This document shows, piece by piece, positions 48,650 through 56,562 of a stretch of DNA of 64,000 bases. Within the stretch, counting starts at the first letter, position 1. Each line of letters opens with the position of its first letter. The translations under genes were made by a program, and so were the position numbers. Below the pieces are notes generated by a model, which worked only from the letters and a program-made list of their open reading frames with translations, searched no databases and was not told where the DNA came from. Source of the DNA: Pseudomonas sp. PSKL.D1 (GTDB lineage: Bacteria > Pseudomonadota > Gammaproteobacteria > Pseudomonadales > Pseudomonadaceae); NCBI RefSeq assembly GCF_028898945.1, contig NZ_CP118607.1:620001-684000 (forward strand). The letters are read 5' to 3'.

Positions 48650-49521
48650 GCGACGAAGTCATTCTCTCGGTCGACAACCTGATGATGCAGTTTGGCGGTA
48701 TCAAGGCGCTCAGCGATGTCAGCCTGAAGGTCAAACGTAACCAGATCTTCGCCTTGATCGGCCCTAACGGCGCAGGCAAGACCACGGTGTTCAACTGCCT
48801 CACCGGCTTCTACAAGGCCAGCGGCGGGCGTATCGAACTGAACGTGCGTGGCAGCCACACCAATGTCATCCAGTTGCTGGGCGAGCGCTTCCAGCCAGCA
48901 GACTTCATTTCGCCCGCCCGCTTCGTCAACCGCATGTACTACAAGATGTTCGGCGGTACCCACCTGGTCAACCGCGCAGGTTTGGCCCGCACGTTCCAGA
49001 ACATTCGCCTGTTCAAGGAAATGTCGGTGGTTGAAAACCTGTTGGTGGCCCAGCACATGTGGGTGAACCGTAACCTGCTGTCGGGTGTGCTCAACACCAA
49101 GGCTTACCGCAAAGCTGAAAGCGATGCGCTGGATCATGCCTTCTACTGGTTGGAGGTGGTTGACCTGGTCGATTGCGCCAACCGCCTGGCTGGCGAACTG
49201 TCCTACGGCCAGCAGCGCCGCCTGGAAATTGCCCGGGCCATGTGTACGCGGCCGAAGATCATCTGCCTGGACGAGCCGGCCGCCGGCCTCAACCCGCAGG
49301 AAACCGAAGCACTGAGCCGCATGATCCGCGTGCTGCGTGACGAGCACGACATTACCGTGGTGCTGATCGAACACGACATGGGCATGGTCATGAGCATTTC
49401 CGACCACATCGTCGTGCTCGACCACGGCAATGTGATCGCAGAAGGTGCGCCACAGGATATTCGCAACAACCCGACGGTGATCGCCGCCTACCTGGGTGCC
49501 GATGAAGAGGAGCTGGTATGA
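48646..49521 (+). CDS. livG: Branched-chain amino-acid ABC ATPase LivG/BraF
   Basis: The 291-residue ATPase has Walker A GPNGAGKTTVFNCL (~38-51), the signature ELSYGQQRRLEIARA, Walker B IICLDEPAAGLNP and an H-loop in LIEHDMGMVM. An insert of ~30 residues between Walker A and the Q-loop (~60-100) is typical of LivG. It energises LivHM with LivF. Both ends overlap neighbours by 4 bases. Confidence 0.94.
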   Translation: MSDEVILSVDNLMMQFGGIKALSDVSLKVKRNQIFALIGPNGAGKTTVFNCLTGFYKASGGRIELNVRGSHTNVIQLLGERFQPADFISPARFVNRMYYKMFGGTHLVNRAGLARTFQNIRLFKEMSVVENLLVAQHMWVNRNLLSGVLNTKAYRKAESDALDHAFYWLEVVDLVDCANRLAGELSYGQQRRLEIARAMCTRPKIICLDEPAAGLNPQETEALSRMIRVLRDEHDITVVLIEHDMGMVMSISDHIVVLDHGNVIAEGAPQDIRNNPTVIAAYLGADEEELV

Positions 49522-50234
49522 GTGCGCCCATTCTCGAGTTGAAGGACCTGGACGTGTTCTACGGGCCGATCCAGGCCTTGAAGAAGGTCTCGATGCACAT
49601 CAACGAAGGCGAGACGGTGAGCCTGATTGGCGCCAACGGTGCCGGCAAGTCGACCCTGCTGATGTCGATTTTTGGCCAGCCGCGTGCGGCGGCCGGGCAT
49701 ATCGTGTATCGCGGCACCGACATCACCCGCAAATCCTCCCATTACATTGCTTCCAACGGCATCGCCCAGTCGCCGGAGGGCAGGCGGGTTTTTCCCGACA
49801 TGACCGTTGAGGAAAACCTGATGATGGGTACCATCCCGATTGGCGACAAACACGCTGACGAAGACATGCAGCGCATGTTCGAACTGTTCCCGAGGTTGAA
49901 GGAGCGGCGTAACCAGCGGGCCATGACCATGTCGGGTGGCGAGCAGCAGATGCTGGCTATTGCCCGGGCGCTGATGAGCCGGCCGAAGCTGTTGCTGCTG
50001 GACGAGCCTTCGCTGGGGCTGGCGCCGATCGTGGTGAAGCAGATCTTCTCGACCCTGCGCGAGCTGGCCAAGACGGGGATGACCATTTTCCTGGTTGAGC
50101 AGAACGCCAACCACGCGCTGAAGCTGTCGGATCGGGCTTATGTGATGGTCAACGGGCAGATCCGCATGACGGGGACGGGGCAGGAGTTGCTGGTCAACGA
50201 AGAGGTGCGTAACGCCTATCTGGGCGGGCACTGA
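49518..50234 (+). CDS. livF: Branched-chain amino-acid ABC ATPase LivF/BraG
   Basis: The 238-residue ATPase has Walker A GANGAGKSTLLMSI (~37-50), signature TMSGGEQQMLAIARAL, Walker B LLLLDEPSLGLAP and VEQNANHALKLSDRAYV after the switch. It is the shorter partner of LivG. It is the last gene of the operon and is followed by a terminator hairpin. Confidence 0.94.
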   Translation: MSAPILELKDLDVFYGPIQALKKVSMHINEGETVSLIGANGAGKSTLLMSIFGQPRAAAGHIVYRGTDITRKSSHYIASNGIAQSPEGRRVFPDMTVEENLMMGTIPIGDKHADEDMQRMFELFPRLKERRNQRAMTMSGGEQQMLAIARALMSRPKLLLLDEPSLGLAPIVVKQIFSTLRELAKTGMTIFLVEQNANHALKLSDRAYVMVNGQIRMTGTGQELLVNEEVRNAYLGGH

Positions 50235-50243
50235 GTTTTATGG

Positions 50244-50264
50244 AGGGCCGCTTTGCGGCCCTTT
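50244..50264 (+). terminator. Terminator hairpin after livF
   Basis: AGGGCCGC and GCGGCCCT form an 8-bp stem around TTT, followed by TTGCAT. The T-run is short. Confidence 0.55.
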
Positions 50265-50269
50265 GCATA

Positions 50270-50815
50270 TGTGGACAAGTTGTCGCATAGCTTTCTTAAG
50301 TTTCTGCACAATCCTCTCGCAAACCATTGTTTCCACAGCCCGTATGTTTTCCACGATTAATGTGGAACCGCCTGTGGAAAACATGGTTGCATCTTCACCA
50401 AAGCCTTTAACTGCGGGGCCTTCAAGGTGTTGATCATTATTTGATCGAATAGCGTTTGTGCCCGATTCCCGTGAGGTTTCAAGTGAATAGCCTCACCCCT
50501 GAATTACGCCTTAAAGGCTGTGGATAAGTCTGTGGGAAAGCCTTGGACAGTCCGCTGCAGGCGGCATGCTTGCAAGCCTAGGGCCATCACGGAAAAGGCG
50601 CCCCGCGACCATGGAGAGCTGAAAGGGTTCCGCCGCACAGACAAGTTGCCCCCAATCTGTGGGGAAAGCCTTGTGGATAAGGTGCGCATAGCTATGTTCA
50701 GGCCTTCTAGCGCGGGCCTTTCAGGCTTATGAACAAAAAATGACCAGTTGCTTGAATGGCTTGCCCCGAACGCCTGTGGAAGGCATGCTGCAAACCCTGC
50801 CGATGATTATCCACA
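50270..50815. other. Intergenic DnaA-box cluster (three perfect boxes)
   Basis: Perfect DnaA boxes (TTATCCACA or its complement TGTGGATAA) lie at 50519-50527, 50672-50680 (both minus) and 50807-50815 (plus). One-mismatch boxes are at 50270-50278 (TGTGGACAA) and 50373-50381 (TGTGGAAAA). Two-mismatch copies are at 50329, 50347, 50531 and 50658. CAAGGTGTTGATC at 50423-50435 matches the IHF consensus at all but its last base, and two GATC sites sit beside it. The gap is locally AT-richer and shows no supported gene. No dnaA, dnaN or rpmH is nearby, so this is not the usual oriC locus. Confidence 0.65.
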
Positions 50816-50829
50816 GCGAGGAACAGAGC

Positions 50830-51597
50830 ATGACGTCCACCGTATTCATCACGGGTGCCACATCCGGGTTTGGCGAAGCTACTGCTCGCCGCTTCGCCGA
50901 AGCTGGCTGGAAGCTGGTGCTCACGGGGCGGCGCAAGGAGCGGCTGGATGCGTTGTGCGCCGAGCTGTCGGAAAAGACCGAGGTGCATGGTCTGGTGCTG
51001 GATGTGCGGGATCGCCAAGCAATGGAGCAAGCGATTGCCAACCTGCCGGCCGGCTTCGACAAGCTGCGCGGCCTGGTCAACAACGCTGGCCTGGCGCTGG
51101 GCGTGGACGCGGCGCAGAACTGCAGCCTCGACGACTGGGAAACCATGGTCGATACCAACATCAAGGGCCTCATTTACACCACTCGGCTGCTGCTGCCACG
51201 CCTGATTGCCCATGGCCGTGGGGCTTCGATCCTCAACGTTGGGTCAGTGGCGGGCAACTACCCGTACCCGGGCAGCAACGTGTATGGCGGCACCAAGGCC
51301 TTCGTAGGCCAGTTTTCCCTGAGCCTGCGCTGTGACCTGCGTGGAACTGGCGTGCGCGTCAGCAATATCGAGCCGGGCCTGTGCGAGAGCGAGTTCTCAC
51401 TGGTGCGTTTCGGTGGTGACCAGGCCAAGTACGATGCGACTTACGCAGGTGCAGAGCCGATCCAGCCGCAGGATATTGCCGAGACCATTTTCTGGATCTT
51501 GAACCAGCCGGCGCACATCAACATCAACAGCCTGGAACTGATGCCGGTGAGTCAGGACTGGGCTGGGTTCTCGATTGATCGGTCGGTCAAGGGCTGA
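50830..51597 (+). CDS. Short-chain dehydrogenase/reductase (YdfG-like)
   Basis: The 255-residue classical SDR has the cofactor motif TGATSGFGEATARRFAEAG near the N-terminus with LTGRRKERL (basic residues favour NADP), NNAGLALG, and the catalytic YxxxK in YGGTKAF, preceded by SILNVGSVAG. It most resembles 3-hydroxy-acid (serine/allo-threonine) dehydrogenases, but the substrate is not certain. ATG 50830 has GAGGAA upstream; an in-frame ATG at 50740 lies in the DnaA-box region. The nearest DnaA box is 15 bases before the start. Confidence 0.82.
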   Translation: MTSTVFITGATSGFGEATARRFAEAGWKLVLTGRRKERLDALCAELSEKTEVHGLVLDVRDRQAMEQAIANLPAGFDKLRGLVNNAGLALGVDAAQNCSLDDWETMVDTNIKGLIYTTRLLLPRLIAHGRGASILNVGSVAGNYPYPGSNVYGGTKAFVGQFSLSLRCDLRGTGVRVSNIEPGLCESEFSLVRFGGDQAKYDATYAGAEPIQPQDIAETIFWILNQPAHININSLELMPVSQDWAGFSIDRSVKG

Positions 51598-51615
51598 AGA
51601 TAAGCTTGGAAGCCG

Positions 51616-51710
51616 ATCGCGGCGGTCCGACGCCTCGGTAAATCCGCTCCTACAGGTGCTGCACCCCAACCTGTAGGAGCGGATTTATCCGCGACGTCGG
51701 ACCGCCGCGA
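51616..51710. repeat. REPIN between the SDR and the AGE-family gene
   Basis: Arms of ~41 bases, beginning TCGCGGCGGTCCGACG on the left and ending CGTCGGACCGCCGCGA on the right, enclose the CCGCTCCTACAGG and CCTGTAGGAGCGG cores. Confidence 0.8.
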
Positions 51711-51715
51711 AGGCA

Positions 51716-52813
51716 TCAGGCCAGGCGCTGCAAACCTTCCAGGCAGGTCGCCAGGTGATAGGGCGTTGTCGAAGGCATGTCATGTCGGCTTACCGTCCCC
51801 TCGCCATCCCGGCATTCATACCAGCCACCGTCATGCAAAAAACGCTGTTCCAAGGCGCTCAGTTGCGCGGCCAGTTTTGCATCGGACCCCGAACGTAACC
51901 CCAGCGCCCGCAGATACTCCGCCTGCGCCCAGATCCGCTGCGTGGCATCCAGCACTGTGCCATCCGCTTCCAGCGCTGCCAATACAGCCCCATCCCTCAC
52001 GCCACACTGTTCGGCATACCCGAACGCACGGTCGACGGATTCATGCAATGGCGTGCCGCGTAGCAGCGGCGAGGTGTCCAGCAAGTAGAACCACTCGAAC
52101 TGATGCCCCGGTTCAAACCAGTTATCCACAGTACCGCGTGGTTTTTCCAGCATCAGCCCGTGTTCAGGGTCGATAAAATCTGCCTGAAGTGCGTCGCAGA
52201 GTGTCAACAGCGCCTGCTTCGCGCCGTCATCTTCACGCACCGCCAGCACTTGCAGGAAAGCTTCGGCCAAGTGCATCTGCGGGTTCTGCAGCGGGCCGCT
52301 GCCAAGATCCGACCAGTCTTCGCCCAAGCTGGCTTCGTACAGGCCGTCATCCCGGGCAAACTGCTCAGCAACGATTTCCAGCGCCGCGTTCAGCGCCGAC
52401 TCCACGAGGCCCTCACGCACTTTGCCCCAGTAATGCGCGCAGGCAAACACGATGAACGCGTGGGTGTACAAGTCTTTGCGCCGGTCCAACGGTTTGCCTT
52501 CAGCGTCGATGCTGTAGAACCAGCCGCCGTGCTCGGCATCATGGAAATGCCGCTGCAGCGAACGGAACAACGCCGCGGCACGTTCTGCGGCGCCGGGTTG
52601 TTCGATGCGGCTGCTGAACAGGTACAACTGGCGGGCGCACGCCATGGCCCGGTAGCGCTGCACGGGCAGCGGGTTGTGCTGGGCGTCCAGGGCCTCATAG
52701 GGCAAGGCCATGTCAGCATTCCAGCCCGGGCCCTGCCACAGCGGCACGATACGTTCGGCAAAGTGCTGGTTGAAACGGGCCAGTGCGGGCGGGGTGGGGC
52801 GGGCGTTGGGCAT
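51716..52813 (-). CDS. AGE-family sugar epimerase/isomerase
   Basis: The ~365-residue protein has the alpha/alpha-barrel pattern of N-acylglucosamine 2-epimerases: the RAMACARQLYLFSSRIEQ helix, DLYTHAFIVFACAHY with the conserved His, NPQMHLAEAFLQVL, and GHQFEWFYLL near a second catalytic His. Relatives include mannose isomerases and cellobiose epimerases, so the sugar is undetermined. ATG 52813 (MPNARPTPPALARFNQHF) is chosen; longer in-frame starts run into regions lacking family features. A perfect DnaA-box 9-mer lies within it at 52122-52130. Confidence 0.8.
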   Translation of the reverse strand: MPNARPTPPALARFNQHFAERIVPLWQGPGWNADMALPYEALDAQHNPLPVQRYRAMACARQLYLFSSRIEQPGAAERAAALFRSLQRHFHDAEHGGWFYSIDAEGKPLDRRKDLYTHAFIVFACAHYWGKVREGLVESALNAALEIVAEQFARDDGLYEASLGEDWSDLGSGPLQNPQMHLAEAFLQVLAVREDDGAKQALLTLCDALQADFIDPEHGLMLEKPRGTVDNWFEPGHQFEWFYLLDTSPLLRGTPLHESVDRAFGYAEQCGVRDGAVLAALEADGTVLDATQRIWAQAEYLRALGLRSGSDAKLAAQLSALEQRFLHDGGWYECRDGEGTVSRHDMPSTTPYHLATCLEGLQRLA

Positions 52814-52886
52814 GAAAGCGCTCGTCAGGGTCGGGCAGTGCGCCATGGTAGCAGAACTGGGGTTGAGGGTTGCTGTGCGGGCCCGA

Positions 52887-53519
52887 TCAGCCGGGATTGC
52901 CCAATCCTTGCCAATGCCGCGCACCTACGAAGATAAAGCGCAGTTGCTGGGTAATCTTTTCCTGCGCGGTCAATGCCTGAGGATAACCCGTCTCCGGGTT
53001 ATCAATCAGCTCAGGCAGCGTGGCGAACACGGTTTTCACCACCAGATCCGCCATCACCGCCAATGCAGCATTGTCCAGGTGCTGCCAGCGCTTCATGCGC
53101 GCAAGGTCGGTAGCCAGGTCGTCGCTGATGTCCTGACGCAGGCGTGCAATGGCTTGGCGCACCGCTTGCGAGCCACCGTACTGCTCGCGGGCGAGAAACA
53201 GGAACTGTGTGCGGTTGGCGGCCACCACATCAAGGAAGATGCGCACCGATGCGTCGGTGATGCCACCCAGTTCGAATTCGTTATGCCGCACCAAGCGGAT
53301 GGTCTGGCGGAATGTGGCATCGATCTCCGCCACCAAGGCAAGGCCCAAGGCGTCCATGTCGGGAAAGTGGCGATAGAAACCGGTGGGCACGATACCGGCG
53401 GCCTTGGCCACTTCACGCAGGCTGATGCTGCCAAAGCCGCGACCGCTCTCCATGAGCAGGCAGGCAGCGTCAAGCAAGGCCTGGCGGGTTTGTAGCTTCT
53501 GTTCGGCGCGCGGCAGCAT
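52887..53519 (-). CDS. desT: TetR-family regulator, DesT-like
   Basis: The 210-residue repressor starts MLPRAEQKLQTRQALLDAAC, with a helix-turn-helix at ~28-48 (SLREVAKAAGIVPTGFYRHF). It closely resembles the DesT fatty-acid regulator of P. aeruginosa as I know that sequence, including FLFLAREQYGGS and DLVVKTVFATLPELID. DesT senses acyl-CoA and controls the desCB desaturase, but no desCB genes are adjacent here. A GTG 11 codons upstream is possible; the ATG at 53519 matches the known start. Confidence 0.72.
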   Translation of the reverse strand: MLPRAEQKLQTRQALLDAACLLMESGRGFGSISLREVAKAAGIVPTGFYRHFPDMDALGLALVAEIDATFRQTIRLVRHNEFELGGITDASVRIFLDVVAANRTQFLFLAREQYGGSQAVRQAIARLRQDISDDLATDLARMKRWQHLDNAALAVMADLVVKTVFATLPELIDNPETGYPQALTAQEKITQQLRFIFVGARHWQGLGNPG

Positions 53520-53560
53520 GGGGAAGAATTCTGAGGCGGTAAAGCTGGGCACTCTAGATA

Positions 53561-53592
53561 AAAAAACGAAGCCCGGTCAATGGACCGGGCTT
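53561..53592 (-). terminator. Intrinsic terminator after the repeat-protein gene
   Basis: AAGCCCGGTC and GACCGGGCTT form a perfect 10-bp stem around AATG (53569-53592); read leftward it is followed by CGTTTTTTT. It also lies in front of desT and so insulates it. Confidence 0.8.
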
Positions 53593-53641
53593 GGAGGGGA
53601 GCAGGCGCTGTGACATCGGTTGTTCTTTTCGGCCATGGCGA

Positions 53642-54139
53642 TCAGCTCACGCGGCTGATTTCAACCAGACGATCCGAGCCACCTTCAGCGACGCGGCCAG
53701 TGCGTTCGATCAAGCGATCCGAGCCACCTTCAGCGACGCGGCCAGTGCGTTCGATCAAGCGATCCGAGCCACCTTCAGCGACGCGGCCAGTGCGTTCGAT
53801 CAGGCGATCCGAGCCACCTTCAGCGACGCGGCCAGTGCGTTCGATCAGGCGATCCGAGCCACCTTCAGCAACGCGGCCAGTGCGTTCGATCAGGCGATCC
53901 GAGCCACCTTCAGCAACGCGGCCAGTGCGTTCGATCAAGCGATCCGAGCCACCTTCGGCAACGCGGCCAGCACGCTCTTGCAGGCGATCAGCACCGCCTT
54001 CGGCAACAGTTTTCAGCGGTTGGGCAATTTCAGCGGCGCTGGAGCGCGATTCGGCGGTCAGGTGCTGATCAGCAGCTGGCAGGGCGAAAGCGTTGGCAGC
54101 GAGTATGGACAGGGTCAGGGTCAGCAGTGGGCGTTTCAT
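53642..54139 (-). CDS. Secreted repeat protein of unknown function
   Basis: The 165-residue protein has a signal peptide (MKRPLLTLTLSILAANAFA) and then is made almost entirely of a 15-residue unit, GRVAEGGSDRLIERT, repeated with almost no change, with degenerate copies at the start (TVAEGGADRLQERAG). Similar proteins in pseudomonads are sometimes labelled phage infection protein, with no function I know of. The unit is charged and amphipathic, suggesting a repetitive helix or turn. ATG 54139 has AGGAG upstream. A strong terminator follows; the gene is a single-gene unit. Confidence 0.75.
   Translation of the reverse strand: MKRPLLTLTLSILAANAFALPAADQHLTAESRSSAAEIAQPLKTVAEGGADRLQERAGRVAEGGSDRLIERTGRVAEGGSDRLIERTGRVAEGGSDRLIERTGRVAEGGSDRLIERTGRVAEGGSDRLIERTGRVAEGGSDRLIERTGRVAEGGSDRLVEISRVS
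53671..54020. repeat. 45-bp tandem repeat (minisatellite), about 8 units
   Basis: Units start at 53671, 53716, 53761, 53806, 53851, 53896 and 53941, exactly 45 bases apart, each beginning GATCCGAGCCACC. The first six differ by only one or two bases; the seventh and a degenerate eighth at 53986 diverge more. The period keeps the reading frame, so copy-number change would lengthen or shorten the protein without breaking it. Confidence 0.95.
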
Positions 54140-54448
54140 GGTTCGGTGCTCCTCTCGGGGGCTGGAAAGTGGGTACGGAGCCAATGCTACGCCCGGCACC
54201 GCCAGAGAGAAGTTCATATGGGTAATGGTAACAATCGACGTTATTAATGGAGGTTCAAGAAGGCTCTGTTTCAACTGTTTCGGGTTGGTTTGTGGCTATT
54301 TGATGGCGCGCTTGTTGAATAATCTGCAACTTGGCATTCAAGAGAAATGGCCCAAAAAACTTCGCTATCATGTGGGCGATTGGATAAAACCCCACGGGTT
54401 TTCATCAGTCCGAGTTAGTGAGTGCACGCCCGTCAGGAGACCCACGCA
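54140..54448. other. Divergent intergenic region between the repeat-protein gene and asmA
   Basis: This 309-base gap holds the AGGAG ribosome site of the leftward gene, an AT-rich middle, a TATCAT hexamer at 54366-54371, and the small stem AAAACCC-CAC-GGGTTTT at ~54386-54402 before asmA. A GAACTT motif (minus strand, 54210-54215) recalls a sigma-E/AlgU -35, but no matching -10 is seen. No gene is supported. Confidence 0.4.
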
Positions 54449-56512
54449 ATGACGCGTCCCGCCAGAATTTTCGTCTGGACCCTTACCAGCCTGCTGACCC
54501 TGCTGGCGATACTGGTGGTGATCATCGCCACCTTCGACTGGAACCGCGTCAAGCCGCTGCTCAACGAGAAAGTCTCCGAAGCGTTGCACAGGCCGTTCGC
54601 CATCAATGGCAACTTGGCCGTGCAATGGCGCACCGAGCCGGAGGAAGGGGGCTGGCGTGCCTGGGTGCCGTGGCCGCACTTCATTGCCGAAAACCTGACC
54701 TTGGGTAACCCCGACTGGCTGAAAGAGCCGCAAATGGTAGGCCTTGAGCGGGTAGAGTTTCGCCTGGCCCCCTTGCCACTGATGTTCCAGCAGATTGTTA
54801 TCCCTCGTATTGACCTGAAAAAGCCTACCGCCAGCCTCACGCGCCTCGCAGACGGGCGTGCCAACTGGACGTTCGACTTCGGCCCCAAGGATGAAAACGC
54901 CGAGCCTTCCAACTGGCAACTGGATATTGGTGCGATCGGTTTTGACCAGGGCAACGTCAGTTTTGACGACCAGACCCTCAAGACCAGCATGAAGGTACAG
55001 GTCGACCCGCTCGGCAAGCCGATCCCGTTCAGTGAAATCGTCGGCAAGGCCAGCGCGGACAAGGCCGGTGCCCAGGATTATGCGTTTGGCTTCAAGGCCC
55101 AAGGCCGCTACAAGGGCCAGCCGGTGTCCGGGAACGGCAAGATCGGCGGCTTGCTGGCGCTACAAGATGCCAAACAACCGTTCCCCTTGCAGGCTGATGT
55201 GCGCATTGCCGATACCCACGTGGTGCTCGCCGGCACCCTGACCGACCCGCGCAACCTCGGCGCACTGGACCTGCGGCTGCGCCTGTCCGGTGCCAGCCTG
55301 GGCAACCTCTACCCGTTGACCGGTGTGACCTTGCCTGACACACCGGCCTATTCCACCGACGGCCACCTCACCGCCAACCTGCACGCTGCCGAAGGCGCGA
55401 CCTTCAACTACCAGAACTTCAATGGCAAGATCGGCGACAGTGACATCCATGGCGACCTCGCGTTCGTTGCCAGCCAGCCACGGCCCAAGCTCTCGGGCAA
55501 ACTGGTCTCCAACCAGTTGCTGTTCAAAGACCTGGCACCGCTTATCGGCGCCGACTCCAACGCCGAGCAGAAGGCCCGCGGCGGAGCCAGCAAACAACCT
55601 GCAAACAAAGTGTTGCCGGTGGAAGAGTTCCGCACCGAACGCTGGCGGGCCATGGATGCCGACGTCACCTTTGCAGGCAAACGTATCGTCCACAGTGAGA
55701 AGCTGCCCTTCAACGATTTGGCTGCCCATGTGATCCTCGAAGACGGCTTGCTGCGCCTGGAACCGCTGCGCTTTGGCGTGGCCGGGGGGAATCTGGCGTC
55801 CAACATTCGCCTTGATGGCCGAAGCGTGCCGCTGCAAGGGCGTGCCCAGCTGACGGCGCGCGGGTTCAAGCTCAAGCAACTGTTCCCCACCTTTGCCCCC
55901 ATGCAAACCAGCTTTGGCGAGCTGAACGGCGATGCCGACATCAGTGGCCGAGGCAACTCGGTGGCCGCTTTGTTGGGCACCGCCAATGGCGACCTGCGCA
56001 TGTTGATCAACGATGGCGCCATCAGCCGTGGCCTGATGGAAATTGCCGGGCTCAATGTGGGTAATTATGTGGTCGGCAAGCTGTTTGGCGATGAAGACGT
56101 GCAGATCAACTGTGCGGCAGCCGATATCGGCATCAAGGACGGGTTGGCGACAACGCGGTTGTTCATCTTCGATACCGAAAACGCCATCATCTACATCAAT
56201 GGCACGGCCAATTTCGCCACTGAGCAGCTGGATTTGAAGGTCAACCCTGAATCCAAGGGGGTAAGGCTGTTCTCTTTGCGTTCGCCGCTATATGTGCGCG
56301 GGCCGTTTGCCAAGCCCAGCGCCGGGGTTCAGGCGTTGCCGCTGGCCCTGCGTGGCGCGGGGATGGTGGCGCTCGGGGTAGTTGCCGGGCCTGCGGCCGG
56401 GCTGCTGGCGCTGGTGGCACCCAGCAGTGGGGATGAGCCGAACCAGTGCACGCCCCTGTTGCAGCAGATGAAGGCAGGCAAGGCGCCGGCGGCGGTGAAG
56501 GGGCGTAAATAG
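54449..56512 (+). CDS. AsmA-family envelope protein
   Basis: The 687-residue protein has an N-terminal membrane anchor (~5-27, FVWTLTSLLTLLAILVVIIA), then a long periplasmic region of beta-rich repeats with AsmA features (RPFAINGNLAVQW; IPRIDLKKPTASLTRLADGR) and a C-terminal AsmA_2-like domain (GRGNSVAALLGTANGDLRML). A short hydrophobic stretch follows near the end. AsmA-like proteins are thought to move or organise lipids between membranes. ATG 54449 has AGGAG ten bases upstream. Confidence 0.87.
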   Translation: MTRPARIFVWTLTSLLTLLAILVVIIATFDWNRVKPLLNEKVSEALHRPFAINGNLAVQWRTEPEEGGWRAWVPWPHFIAENLTLGNPDWLKEPQMVGLERVEFRLAPLPLMFQQIVIPRIDLKKPTASLTRLADGRANWTFDFGPKDENAEPSNWQLDIGAIGFDQGNVSFDDQTLKTSMKVQVDPLGKPIPFSEIVGKASADKAGAQDYAFGFKAQGRYKGQPVSGNGKIGGLLALQDAKQPFPLQADVRIADTHVVLAGTLTDPRNLGALDLRLRLSGASLGNLYPLTGVTLPDTPAYSTDGHLTANLHAAEGATFNYQNFNGKIGDSDIHGDLAFVASQPRPKLSGKLVSNQLLFKDLAPLIGADSNAEQKARGGASKQPANKVLPVEEFRTERWRAMDADVTFAGKRIVHSEKLPFNDLAAHVILEDGLLRLEPLRFGVAGGNLASNIRLDGRSVPLQGRAQLTARGFKLKQLFPTFAPMQTSFGELNGDADISGRGNSVAALLGTANGDLRMLINDGAISRGLMEIAGLNVGNYVVGKLFGDEDVQINCAAADIGIKDGLATTRLFIFDTENAIIYINGTANFATEQLDLKVNPESKGVRLFSLRSPLYVRGPFAKPSAGVQALPLALRGAGMVALGVVAGPAAGLLALVAPSSGDEPNQCTPLLQQMKAGKAPAAVKGRK

Positions 56513-56521
56513 AGGGTGGCA

Positions 56522-56548
56522 GTACTGGCCCTTTCGAGGCGCCAGTAC
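56522..56548. terminator. Hairpin between convergent asmA and the DedA-PAP2 gene
   Basis: GTACTGGC and GCCAGTAC form a perfect 8-bp stem in the 50-base gap between the stops. No T-run follows on either strand. Confidence 0.4.
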
Positions 56549-56562
56549 ATACCGCCTCGCTC

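Noticed and set aside
50270..50815. Chromosomal replication origin oriC
   Set aside because: The DnaA boxes are convincing, but dnaA, dnaN, rpmH or gidA, which flank oriC in pseudomonads, are absent, so a secondary DnaA-binding locus is preferred.
53671..54020. CRISPR array
   Set aside because: Units are directly adjacent with no unique spacers, lie inside a coding frame, and no cas genes are near.
53580..54247. Plus-strand repetitive frames across the 45-bp repeats
   Set aside because: A 45-base period keeps all frames open. Only the minus strand has a signal peptide, an AGGAG ribosome site and a terminator in the right order.
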